NCBI GenBank assembly: GCA_028277445.1
Contig: JANQGG010000029.1
Coordinates: 1 to 52,761 of the forward strand
From: Chloroherpetonaceae bacterium
GTDB taxonomy: Bacteria > Bacteroidota > Chlorobiia > Chlorobiales > Chloroherpetonaceae
DNA length: 52,761 bases
Reading direction: 5' to 3'
Within the stretch, counting starts at the first letter, position 1, and every line of letters starts with the position of its first letter. The position numbers and the translations under genes were made by a program. Positions 36,017-44,572 of the stretch are shown here, one piece after another. The notes beneath the pieces were generated by a model. The model searched no databases and was not told the DNA's origin. It saw only the letters and a list, made by a program, of their open reading frames with translations.

Positions 36017-39000
36017 TCAAACAGTTAAATCCTCGATTTTGCCTTCGGTTTCCAAATACTCTTCACGCAGTTTTTGATGCATCTCGTCGCTGGCATTCCA
36101 CATATCGCGGTTTATGGCTTCCAAAAGTTTATCTAAGATATTTTGATGAGCGTATGGATTAACTTCGCGCATCCACGCTTTCATTTCCTGATCCAAAGCG
36201 TATTTGTTGGCCACGCGTTCGTACATCCAATCATCTACCACTTCGGCGGTGGCATCCCATCCTAGGATGACATCCATCATTTTGGAAATATCCCCGGCGC
36301 CTTTATAGCCGTGTCGTTTCAGGCCATCGAGCCATTTTGGATTGAGCAATCGCGAACGGAATATGCGCTTGGCTTCTTCCTCGGTGGTGCGCATCTGAAC
36401 GCGTTTGGGATCGGAGCTATCGCCCATTAATGCGAACGGTTTCTGGCCGCGCACCACCTTAGAGGCTACTATTAAGCCGCCATAATAGTTGTAGTAGTCG
36501 GTGCAAGAGAACATATCGTACTCGCGAGAGTCTTCGTTTTTTACGGTTACATCCATACGCGAAAGCACCGTTTTAAAGGTCTTGGGCTTTTGCTTACCGT
36601 AACTGCCTTTGCCATATGCATGGGCAGAGTAGCGGATGTAGTTGGCGGCCAGATCGTCCTGCGTTTTCCAGTTTTTGGATTCAATCAGTTCTTCCACGCC
36701 TGCGCCATACGTGCCGGGTGGGCAACCGAATACGCGGAAAGTGGCTTCGCGCATGGCTTCGTCTTCAGTTAAACCATCTTTTTTATACGCTTCAAAATCA
36801 GCCCAAACATTGCGGCGTAGCATGTTAATTTCCGGCGGCTCATTGAGCGCCGAAACCATTTGAACCGCTTCATCAATTCGCTGAACCAACAAAGGGAAGG
36901 CGTCGCGGAAAAAACCTGAAATGCGAGGCATAACATCCAAGCGCGGCCATTTCAGTTCGTTAGATGGAATAATTTCTAATCCTTTAACATACCCGCTGCC
37001 TTCCTGCCAAACCGGCCGCACCCCCATTAAGTAGAGGATTTCGGCCAGGTCGTCGCCTTTGGAGCGCATGGTAGCGCCACCGTATAAAATAATGCCAATG
37101 CTTTCGGGGTATTTGCCCGATTCATCCAGGTAGCGTTGAACTAAAGCATCGCCCAGCCTTTGTCCCACTTCCCACGCACCGGGACTGGGGATTTTGTTGG
37201 GATCTACCGAGTAAAAATTGCGCCCGGTTGGCAGAATGTCGGCTTGCCCGCGGGTCGGCGCGCCTGAAGGTCCGGGACTGACAAACCGGCCCGAAAAAGC
37301 TTTCAAGCTGGCATCGGTTTCATCAGTAACCTTTTGAATATTGGGTACCAGTTCCTTTGCAATAAAACTGAGCACACGCTCTACCGGTGGGGTAATATCT
37401 TTGAATTGGTTTTGGGCATGTTGAATAGCTTCAACAGAAAAGTCACTCTCCCTTAAATGTGCCATAATCTCTAAGGCCCGTTCATGCGCCTGGCGTATGA
37501 GTTCGCCGCCTGATTTTTGCCCCTCATTAAACAGGGGTTTGCCTTTGTGTTCCAAAAGCACATCATAGTCGTATCCCCACGATTCCAGCAATGCTTCGCG
37601 AAGAGATGGAACTGACCCATTACTTATCCGAGTCATTTGTACCAACAGCTCGCTTAAGCGATCGCCTTCCGGGGATTGGCCTAAAATGTGAAGCCCATCG
37701 CTGATCATGGTATCAGACACATCATCCAGGTAAGCATGGAGTTTTTCCAGGAATGAGTCAAAATTGCCCAGAGCCTCTTCTTTGGTCATTTGAAGGTCTT
37801 TATCCAAATCGGCTTCCTGGGCTGCTTCCCATAGCATCGGGCGCAAGACTTCAAGCTTGCCGGGATCGCTGGATTTGGCTTCCTGGTAATCGCGAAGCAG
37901 GTTATCGGCTTTGGCCAGTTCTTCATACAAATCGGCATTGGTAAACACTGGCGTCAGGTGATCTACAATGCAGCAATATGAGCGGCGTTTGGCCTGCGTG
38001 CCTTCACTCGGATCGTTTATGATGTAAGGATACACATTCGGCAGGTCCAGGATAGAAAGATCCGGGTAGCATTCTTGGCTTAATCCCAGGGCTTTGCCCG
38101 GCAGCCACTCGAGCGAGCCGTGTTTGCCCACATGCATCACGGCATCGGCTTTGAATACATCGCGCACATAGTGGTAATACGCCAAATAATGGTGCGGCGG
38201 TGGAAGAATGGGATCGTGCAACAGTTGATCCATGCGCTCAATTTTTCCGCGCGAAGGTTGAATGGTGATGTATATGTTGCCGTTCATGAGTCCGGGGAAC
38301 AACAGTTTATCTTCATGCACAAACAAATCGCCGGGCATTTCGCCCCAGTCTTTCACCATGCTAGTTTTTACAGAACCGGGCAAGGCATCGTGCCAGGGCT
38401 GATACTGCGAGCGTTCGGCAGTGGCAACGGCGCGTTCAGCCAGTTTATCAGGGGGTAGCCAGCGGCGGTCGCAAGTCATTCTTTCCAGCAATTCATGGGC
38501 CAGGTCGTCGCCTTTCTCGTAAGTTTTTTCAACCGTATATCCTTCCTGTTTGAGTTGGATTAACATTTGATTGACGCTTTCAAAGCTATCCAATCCCACG
38601 GCGCAGCCAATCCGGTCGTTTCGTGGCGGGTTGTGATGGAACACAATGGCCAGTCGTTTTTCAGCATTGGGCTTGTGGCGCAACAGCGCCCATTTTTTCG
38701 CCAAAGCGACAACTTTTTCCATCCGATCATCAATCGGCATGTACTTGGTGAGCATGGCCCCGGTAAAGGCATCAATCTCGCGTTCTTCGCGTGAGCCCAC
38801 AGGAACCGTGATAAGCGCGCCATCAAACTCAGGCTGCGCTGCCGCGTAGCTTACTTCCATGGTACTCATGCCCTGCACGCTGTTTTTCCAAACTTCATAA
38901 GGCTGATTGGTGATCATGGCCTGCAAAACCGGGACATCCAGGCTTGGATACACATCCACGTAATCCGGGCAATTGAGCGTGAGTGAAAAAATCTGCGGGT

Positions 39001-39790
39001 TCAAAAGCACATCAATTCGCGATGAGCCATCCGGGTTTTTGAAAAACTGATCGCTTACAACATCAGCGCCTTTGTTGCCGCGCAGAGCATCTTTATAGCG
39101 GATATGAAAAATGCCAAGCGCGTTGGCGCCTTGCTTTTCAATTTCGCGGATCAGGGCATCCATGTGCGCCAGGTTGTTATTCACCCAATAGGTTTGGTTA
39201 AACCATAAGCCAATGGTGGGCTTTTGGGGATCGTAATGTGTTTGGAGATACCCCTCAACATCCGAAAAATCGGTGAAGTCGGGGTGATAAATCCCTTCGT
39301 GGGGTAATGGTTTGGGCGGATCTGCATCAAGCGATTCCTGGCAAATAATATTATGAAGGTAACAAAGGAGATGATAGTAATTCCAACTCCCGCCAAAACT
39401 CAGGTATTTATTGATTGTATCACCCTCGGATTTACCAAAGGTATCGGAATATTTTTGAGCCAGCGCAATGGCTTCTTCATCCCCGCCACCGGTTTGAATG
39501 TGGATGATGGGCGTGCATAAATGCTCATCGTGGCGTTTTTCCAAGGCGTCTATTAGCGCATCAAAGCCGGGAAACGAATTTTTCCCGCCATGCAAGGAAA
39601 TAATGACCATATCCGATGAGAGCGCTTTGCGGGCAAATTCGCGCTGCCTGGCCTCATCAAACAGTTGGGTTTGAGTGGATGCTACAACCTCAATTTGGTT
39701 TCCATCGGCGGTGTAGAGTTCAATGGCCTGACTCAGCGAGGGGATTTCCATACCCGTGGCGCTGTAGTAGCATAATTTATAAGCGGTCAT
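36017..39790 (-). CDS. cobN: Cobaltochelatase CobN, canonical paralogue (cobN2)
   Basis: A 1257-residue CobN with the full family architecture. The active-site segment is HVGKHGSLEWLPGK, His557 being the second His that cobN1 has replaced with Glu. AKRRSYCCIVDHLTP and PYAHQNILDKLLEAI follow. CobN is the ATP-dependent large subunit that inserts cobalt into hydrogenobyrinate diamide in the aerobic route, with an AAA+ motor (here chlI/chlD). In this genome cobalt is already inserted by CbiX, so its job may be different. It overlaps the radical SAM gene upstream by 4 bases (ATGA), so both are made together. HmuS of the Porphyromonas haem-uptake operon shows CobN homologues can act in tetrapyrrole uptake loci; here that is only a possibility. 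Confidence 0.88.
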   Translation of the reverse strand: MTAYKLCYYSATGMEIPSLSQAIELYTADGNQIEVVASTQTQLFDEARQREFARKALSSDMVIISLHGGKNSFPGFDALIDALEKRHDEHLCTPIIHIQTGGGDEEAIALAQKYSDTFGKSEGDTINKYLSFGGSWNYYHLLCYLHNIICQESLDADPPKPLPHEGIYHPDFTDFSDVEGYLQTHYDPQKPTIGLWFNQTYWVNNNLAHMDALIREIEKQGANALGIFHIRYKDALRGNKGADVVSDQFFKNPDGSSRIDVLLNPQIFSLTLNCPDYVDVYPSLDVPVLQAMITNQPYEVWKNSVQGMSTMEVSYAAAQPEFDGALITVPVGSREEREIDAFTGAMLTKYMPIDDRMEKVVALAKKWALLRHKPNAEKRLAIVFHHNPPRNDRIGCAVGLDSFESVNQMLIQLKQEGYTVEKTYEKGDDLAHELLERMTCDRRWLPPDKLAERAVATAERSQYQPWHDALPGSVKTSMVKDWGEMPGDLFVHEDKLLFPGLMNGNIYITIQPSRGKIERMDQLLHDPILPPPHHYLAYYHYVRDVFKADAVMHVGKHGSLEWLPGKALGLSQECYPDLSILDLPNVYPYIINDPSEGTQAKRRSYCCIVDHLTPVFTNADLYEELAKADNLLRDYQEAKSSDPGKLEVLRPMLWEAAQEADLDKDLQMTKEEALGNFDSFLEKLHAYLDDVSDTMISDGLHILGQSPEGDRLSELLVQMTRISNGSVPSLREALLESWGYDYDVLLEHKGKPLFNEGQKSGGELIRQAHERALEIMAHLRESDFSVEAIQHAQNQFKDITPPVERVLSFIAKELVPNIQKVTDETDASLKAFSGRFVSPGPSGAPTRGQADILPTGRNFYSVDPNKIPSPGAWEVGQRLGDALVQRYLDESGKYPESIGIILYGGATMRSKGDDLAEILYLMGVRPVWQEGSGYVKGLEIIPSNELKWPRLDVMPRISGFFRDAFPLLVQRIDEAVQMVSALNEPPEINMLRRNVWADFEAYKKDGLTEDEAMREATFRVFGCPPGTYGAGVEELIESKNWKTQDDLAANYIRYSAHAYGKGSYGKQKPKTFKTVLSRMDVTVKNEDSREYDMFSCTDYYNYYGGLIVASKVVRGQKPFALMGDSSDPKRVQMRTTEEEAKRIFRSRLLNPKWLDGLKRHGYKGAGDISKMMDVILGWDATAEVVDDWMYERVANKYALDQEMKAWMREVNPYAHQNILDKLLEAINRDMWNASDEMHQKLREEYLETEGKIEDLTV

Positions 39791-40827
39791 AATGCAATTC
39801 CTTCCGATAAAGTCAATTGTTGAGCGATACTACTTAGCAAGTGGCACTCCAATTGCCGGGCAGCATGAGGATTGTAATACGTTCTTGAGGGACACTTGCC
39901 CGGACAATTTTGTTCTAAACGGCAACCCCGGCAATGTTCAGTATCAGATTGAAAATCCGAAAGCTTCATCAGGTTTGTGTTGTCTGGCGCCGAAAGCGTG
40001 CCCAGCGAAAAGTTCGGATCGCCATAGGTTTGCGTGCAGGGATAGAGATCACCGCTTGGGCCAACTGCTAAGCTTTCACCGCTGCAAGCCTGGCAAAATG
40101 GTTTTGAGTGGGCAGGGCCTTGGGCATTTTTTACCTGCTGAAGTTCGCGAAGCTTTATCGGGGTTTGACGCCGGGCATTGACAAATTGCAATCGCGACAA
40201 AAGTGCAGGGATGGCATCAGATATTTGTTGTTTGGTTGGATAGTTCAAGTTGAACTGATGAGCAGCCCCTTTTTGAACGAGCATATCCAGCCCGATGCCA
40301 GTAGCATTTGGAAATGCGCCTAAAATCATGGGCAAATCCTGAATCGAAAGAATAGAGGCTTCGGAAATTACGGTGGTTAGATTGAACGCCACATCGTACT
40401 CCCGAAGCAACGCCATGCCCTGAAAGGTTTTTTGGCTCTGCCCCCGCAAATGTTTTTGCACCTCCGGTCCGCCATCGAGGCTTACACCCACCAATACCCG
40501 ATACGTTTTAAACGCTTCTGCCAGCTTTGGCGTAAGCAGCGTGGCATTGGTTTGTAGAGAAACGTATGCATTGGGATAATGCACGCGGATGTATGGTAGT
40601 AACCAAAGCAAGGTATCGGGTACGAGGGTCGGTTCACCGCCGGTGAGCTGAACATGAAAGGGATGGTTACCCTCACTACAAAGCTCTAGCGCTTTCTGGG
40701 CGGTTTTGCGGCTCATGTTGCCTTGCGCGCCTCTGGCGTGATGTTCATAACAATACTTGCACGATAAGTTGCACGCATCGGTAAGCATCAGCATCAGGTT
40801 TTTGGGTGTTATGCGTGAAGGGTTCAT
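39787..40827 (-). CDS. Radical SAM/SPASM-domain protein
   Basis: A 346-residue radical SAM enzyme. The N-terminal TIM-barrel motif CNLSCKYC puts the cluster ligands at Cys19, Cys23 and Cys26, with LTGGEPTL for SAM. The C-terminal SPASM part has eight cysteines (245, 248, 264, 299, 302, 308, 312, 328), enough for two auxiliary 4Fe-4S clusters. SPASM proteins mostly modify peptides or proteins. Overlaps of 4 bases with both neighbours (TIM-barrel gene and cobN2) leave no room for a precursor peptide in the coding run, so a small molecule or corrinoid substrate is possible. The reaction is unknown. Confidence 0.85.
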   Translation of the reverse strand: MNPSRITPKNLMLMLTDACNLSCKYCYEHHARGAQGNMSRKTAQKALELCSEGNHPFHVQLTGGEPTLVPDTLLWLLPYIRVHYPNAYVSLQTNATLLTPKLAEAFKTYRVLVGVSLDGGPEVQKHLRGQSQKTFQGMALLREYDVAFNLTTVISEASILSIQDLPMILGAFPNATGIGLDMLVQKGAAHQFNLNYPTKQQISDAIPALLSRLQFVNARRQTPIKLRELQQVKNAQGPAHSKPFCQACSGESLAVGPSGDLYPCTQTYGDPNFSLGTLSAPDNTNLMKLSDFQSDTEHCRGCRLEQNCPGKCPSRTYYNPHAARQLECHLLSSIAQQLTLSEGIAL

Positions 40828-41825
40828 CGAAGCGCCTCCTCTTGTTTAAATACAGAGGCCATTGCCTGTTTTTGCGACCTGATTTTGTGTTGCCACTCTT
40901 CAAGCGAGCGATAGGCAAACTCAAACACCACATGCTCCGGGTGAATGAGATCAAACAAGCCTGAAATGGCCTGATCTTCAAAAGCATTGTGCTGATCGAT
41001 CCGGCGAACATGCCTGGCAGCCACCGTGAGCTTTTCCCAAAAATCCAGGTTGCTCGCAAAGGTGTGTTTCTTGGTATCTTGAACATACTTACCCGAAAGG
41101 CTTTTGGTTAAATGCACCGCTTTGATGTGCTTTCTTTGATCTCCCAAAGCTTCAACTTGGTTCAGCAAATACCCAATGCCTTCTTGTTCCGACAGAAGCG
41201 CTTGGTTTTTATTTAGAATATGCCCGGTATCGAGCACAATGCCGGTTTTTGGATGCTTGGTTCGACTAAGCAGGTAATCAATTTCCCAGGCCTCGTCTAA
41301 CCGAAAATTACCCGGCCACCACAAGTTTTCATACAATACCCAGTTTTTATAGGGTGAGCGTTCCATTACCGTATTGATGACATCCACCGATAGATCCATC
41401 GTGGCCTTAATATCCCAAGGTGGGTTCCAGTTATAAACATATTCCAGTTCATAATGCACCGGGTGGAACACCACGTATGGCGCTTGAAACATGGCGGCCA
41501 GTTCCAATTGCTGCTGGTAATAGGCTATAATGGCCTCTTTATCCGAGCCGCCATAAAATTTTTCCAGGTTGTCTTGTGAGCCAAAAATAGAGTTTAGCTT
41601 TACCTTGTCGTTGCGCCAGATGGGGTCTAAAATGATAAAAAACCGCAGATGCAAACCTTTAACTAAATCCGTTGGAATAGACTTATAGGGATAGTCCATC
41701 CCAACCGGGTAAAGCTCAAAGCCATCAAACTCAAAGTTTGAGAGTAGGTCTTGCGCCGTATCCCAATTTTGGTTGATGATCTCCAGATCGGCGTGGTGCG
41801 TGCTAATGTTGAGTAAAATATTCAT
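40824..41825 (-). CDS. Xylose-isomerase/EndoIV-like TIM-barrel protein
   Basis: A 333-residue TIM barrel of the sugar-phosphate-isomerase / xylose-isomerase-like superfamily. Candidate metal ligands in the usual order are His121 (FHPVH), Glu166 (LYENLWW), Asp199 and His202 (VLDTGH), His238 (AVHLTKS) and Glu302 (VFEFAYRS). Members isomerise or epimerise sugars, act as endonucleases, or have specialised small-molecule roles. Substrate unknown here. It overlaps the downstream radical SAM gene by 4 bases and follows the nitrilase by 3. It lies in the block between cbiZ and cobN2, so it probably acts on a corrinoid-linked substrate (inference). Confidence 0.8.
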   Translation of the reverse strand: MNILLNISTHHADLEIINQNWDTAQDLLSNFEFDGFELYPVGMDYPYKSIPTDLVKGLHLRFFIILDPIWRNDKVKLNSIFGSQDNLEKFYGGSDKEAIIAYYQQQLELAAMFQAPYVVFHPVHYELEYVYNWNPPWDIKATMDLSVDVINTVMERSPYKNWVLYENLWWPGNFRLDEAWEIDYLLSRTKHPKTGIVLDTGHILNKNQALLSEQEGIGYLLNQVEALGDQRKHIKAVHLTKSLSGKYVQDTKKHTFASNLDFWEKLTVAARHVRRIDQHNAFEDQAISGLFDLIHPEHVVFEFAYRSLEEWQHKIRSQKQAMASVFKQEEALR

Positions 41826-41828
41826 CGG

Positions 41829-43406
41829 CTAGCTGAGTCTATTGGTTTTGGCATGTGCAACCGGATGATGGTTTCTGGCAACATCAGCGCTTTTTGAATC
41901 GGTTTGCAAAAGCAATTCAAAATCGTAGCGTTCGTGAAAACGCTTTTTACGTGACAATTCGGTTGAAGTAGACGCTGTGCAGGGGAGATCGGCTTCGGAG
42001 TGATATTCCTTCCAAGGGGCGTGTCCAATAGGCGATTCGGCAACAAACGCCAGATTTTCACCAGCCACGGCCACAATAACCTGCTCGATGGTTTTAGCAT
42101 CCAATGCAATATGCAATGATTCATCCAATCGGGTAGCGGGGCATACAATCAAGTCGCAACCAAGTTTTGCTGAGGCCATGGCAAATTCCGGGTGAATCAG
42201 TTCATGGGTAAAAGCCAGGGTAAGGCGTGCATTTTCTATATCAATCCATAAGGGCGTTTGATTCTCTATATGTTCAACACCTTGGTATGATATGGTTTGC
42301 CCCGAAGCATCGATAAACACAATTTTCAGGTCGCCTTCTAAGGAAGTCATACCAAAACAAAGATTGAGTTGGTGCGATTTGGCCAATACACCCATAGCAT
42401 TCAAATCCAAAGAAGCATCAAGCTTATACATTGGCATTAAGAGTAATCGTGGATTTTGGGTAGGTTTGAGCTTTTCAATGCTTGCTGTAATGGCAGGAAT
42501 GCTAAACTGAGGTAACGATGCTTGGGTAAAGGCCACAATATCAAGCGTGCCGGGTTTGGGCAGATTGTAATACGAGGTTAAGTCGTTGGCATAACGCATA
42601 TCCAGATACATATCGCCGTAGTGGTGCGGCTGGCGCGTTGCAAGCCAATTAGGTTCATTTTTTTTGATCCGGCCATTTTCGAGTGGCAATTTGGCGTAAA
42701 AGATGGCAGAGTCCCGGCTTTTTTCAGAAAGCAGGATTTCGCCGGTTGGAGAAAACACACAGGTTGAGGCCTCATGGCACGACATCGTAAGGTCTTCACC
42801 TCCTCGATTGGCTGCGGCTATAAACATATTGTTTTCAATAGCGCGTGCTTTCCAAACCAACTTGGGATCAAGGCTTAAAGCCGGCCAGTTGGAAGGCACA
42901 ATCAGCAGGTCAGCGCCTTTTAATGCCGTTGCGCGCGGAATAAGACCAAAATAAGAATCCGAACAGATCATGAGGCCAATTGTACCCCACGGTGTTGAAA
43001 AGGTGTTGTTTTGCATGGCTTCTCCGGGGCACGCCCACCGGGTTTCGGAAGTGATTTTTCGGTATAAACACAGCGTTTCACCGGATGGCGAAATGGCAAT
43101 GGCAGAGTTGTAAAAAATGGGAGAAGTGTCGTCGCGTTCGGCAAATCCCACAATTATATACACACCGCAAGTTTTAGCCAGGTCTTTGATGGCCAATATC
43201 GTTTCACCTTCTTTGGATTCGGTATAGGCTGAAATATCCTGGCGCGAACTGAAGCTGTAACCAGATAACGAAAGCTCCGGGGCAATAATGATATCAGCCC
43301 CCGATTCAGCGGCTTTTTGAGCATGGCTGAGCAGGGATTGACGGTTATGCGTCAAGTCTTTATGCTTAACGCTCAGATGCAGAAATCCTAGTGTTAATCT
43401 GTCCAT
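41829..43406 (-). CDS. Tandem carbon-nitrogen hydrolase (nitrilase), one domain dead
   Basis: A 525-residue protein with two nitrilase-like domains. The first (residues 1-245) has the catalytic triad: Glu44 (IAPELSLSGY), Lys117 (YRKITSE) and Cys148 (MICSDSYF). It is likely to hydrolyse an amide or nitrile. The second (290-480) keeps the fold but not the chemistry: the Glu position is Met326 (LMPMYKL) and the Cys position is Thr400 (LAFTHELIHPEF). The dead domain may be structural or regulatory. It overlaps cbiZ by 13 bases and lies 3 bases before the TIM-barrel gene. Amide hydrolysis on corrinoid side chains is a testable idea, not shown. Confidence 0.83.
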   Translation of the reverse strand: MDRLTLGFLHLSVKHKDLTHNRQSLLSHAQKAAESGADIIIAPELSLSGYSFSSRQDISAYTESKEGETILAIKDLAKTCGVYIIVGFAERDDTSPIFYNSAIAISPSGETLCLYRKITSETRWACPGEAMQNNTFSTPWGTIGLMICSDSYFGLIPRATALKGADLLIVPSNWPALSLDPKLVWKARAIENNMFIAAANRGGEDLTMSCHEASTCVFSPTGEILLSEKSRDSAIFYAKLPLENGRIKKNEPNWLATRQPHHYGDMYLDMRYANDLTSYYNLPKPGTLDIVAFTQASLPQFSIPAITASIEKLKPTQNPRLLLMPMYKLDASLDLNAMGVLAKSHQLNLCFGMTSLEGDLKIVFIDASGQTISYQGVEHIENQTPLWIDIENARLTLAFTHELIHPEFAMASAKLGCDLIVCPATRLDESLHIALDAKTIEQVIVAVAGENLAFVAESPIGHAPWKEYHSEADLPCTASTSTELSRKKRFHERYDFELLLQTDSKSADVARNHHPVAHAKTNRLS

Positions 43407-44569
43407 TTTTCAGTGTATCCAAGTGCACATGCGTTGTAAATAAATTCTAAAAACTCGCGATTTTCCAGACTGGGCGTTGATTCTGCCAAGCGTTCATAGT
43501 ATGCCCCAATCCTGTTGTTTTTGTCAGAAATCGCTGCACAGAGAAGCGCTGCTTGCCGGGTAAAAATTTCTTTCATGCAAGAGCGAGGTAAAATGCCCCA
43601 AACCATTTTATCGCGCAGATGAACCAATGCGCAGGCCGCAGCTACAGCCATAGGATCGCGATTGAATCCTTCAAAATTTTTAAGAAATACTTCTTTCGTG
43701 GCCTCAGGTAAGTTTTTGGCAATGCCGTCTTTGAGTGATTCAGCGCTCGCTCCGAACCGCTCCAGATGCCTTTTAATAGAGCGTTGGTTTTCCGGAGTCA
43801 GCGAATTTTGCAGGGCCAGTGTTTTACGAATCGCGCGGGAAACGCTTAACCCGATAAGCTCGCCCAATTTGGAATGTTTGCCAGAACTGGTCAGTGGCGG
43901 TTGGCCGGTTAATCGGCAGGCCAGGGCAATTTGATCGGTGCCAGTACCGGTAGCCAAGCCATCAGAATAGCGTGAATTCACGCCCAGTTCCTGCAATACT
44001 GCGGTTTTGGCTTCGGTTGCCGTAATAATGGCGCGAACCATAGCGCCTTTCGTAACTTCCTGACTGATCAATACCATCGTATTGATAGTGCCATGCGGCT
44101 CCCGGCCATTGGCGACCAAAGGTTCGTAAGCGCCTGCTTGTTCATACATCGAGGCCGGATCGCCGGCTCTTCCGGCATTGGTTTCAACGCCGCCGGTTGC
44201 AATGGCCACCACTTCCAAATCGCGAAATTGCTCGGTTTCTATGCAGGCATAATTCATGTTGGCTGCCGTGCCCAGCGAAACCGTGCGTTCAGGCAACGCG
44301 TGCGTTTTGCACAACGATTCTAAATAAAGCTCGGGCGTTTTGGCGATGGATTTTAGCGACGCACGATGGTGCGAGGCCGGTTCACACGACTGATGATTGA
44401 ACATACATTCGATATCGTCGTGCAGCCCGCCATTGGCCCGGCAGGTCGAGATCACCCGGTAAGGTGAGTTAAACGTGACGATCACGATTTTTTCGTTGCG
44501 ATGCACCTCGGCATCCCCAAATGTTCCTAAATGCATTTCACTGTTATCTTTTTTAAGCCAAATCATCAT
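43394..44569 (-). CDS. cbiZ: Adenosylcobinamide amidohydrolase CbiZ, extended
   Basis: A 391-residue CbiZ. Motifs seen are TNAGRAGD at 130-137, GTINTMVLIS from 160, TATEAKTAVL from 183, ATGTGTD at 206-212 and GKHSKLGELIG at 230-240. CbiZ cleaves the aminopropanol arm from adenosylcobinamide (or pseudo-corrinoids), giving adenosylcobyrate for rebuilding, a salvage and remodelling step. Beyond residue 250 there is an extra ~140-residue helical region, longer than the simple family domain. It sits between btuF2 and the nitrilase, directly after import genes, consistent with remodelling of imported corrinoid. Confidence 0.88.
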   Translation of the reverse strand: MMIWLKKDNSEMHLGTFGDAEVHRNEKIVIVTFNSPYRVISTCRANGGLHDDIECMFNHQSCEPASHHRASLKSIAKTPELYLESLCKTHALPERTVSLGTAANMNYACIETEQFRDLEVVAIATGGVETNAGRAGDPASMYEQAGAYEPLVANGREPHGTINTMVLISQEVTKGAMVRAIITATEAKTAVLQELGVNSRYSDGLATGTGTDQIALACRLTGQPPLTSSGKHSKLGELIGLSVSRAIRKTLALQNSLTPENQRSIKRHLERFGASAESLKDGIAKNLPEATKEVFLKNFEGFNRDPMAVAAACALVHLRDKMVWGILPRSCMKEIFTRQAALLCAAISDKNNRIGAYYERLAESTPSLENREFLEFIYNACALGYTEKWTD

Positions 44570-44572
44570 GCG

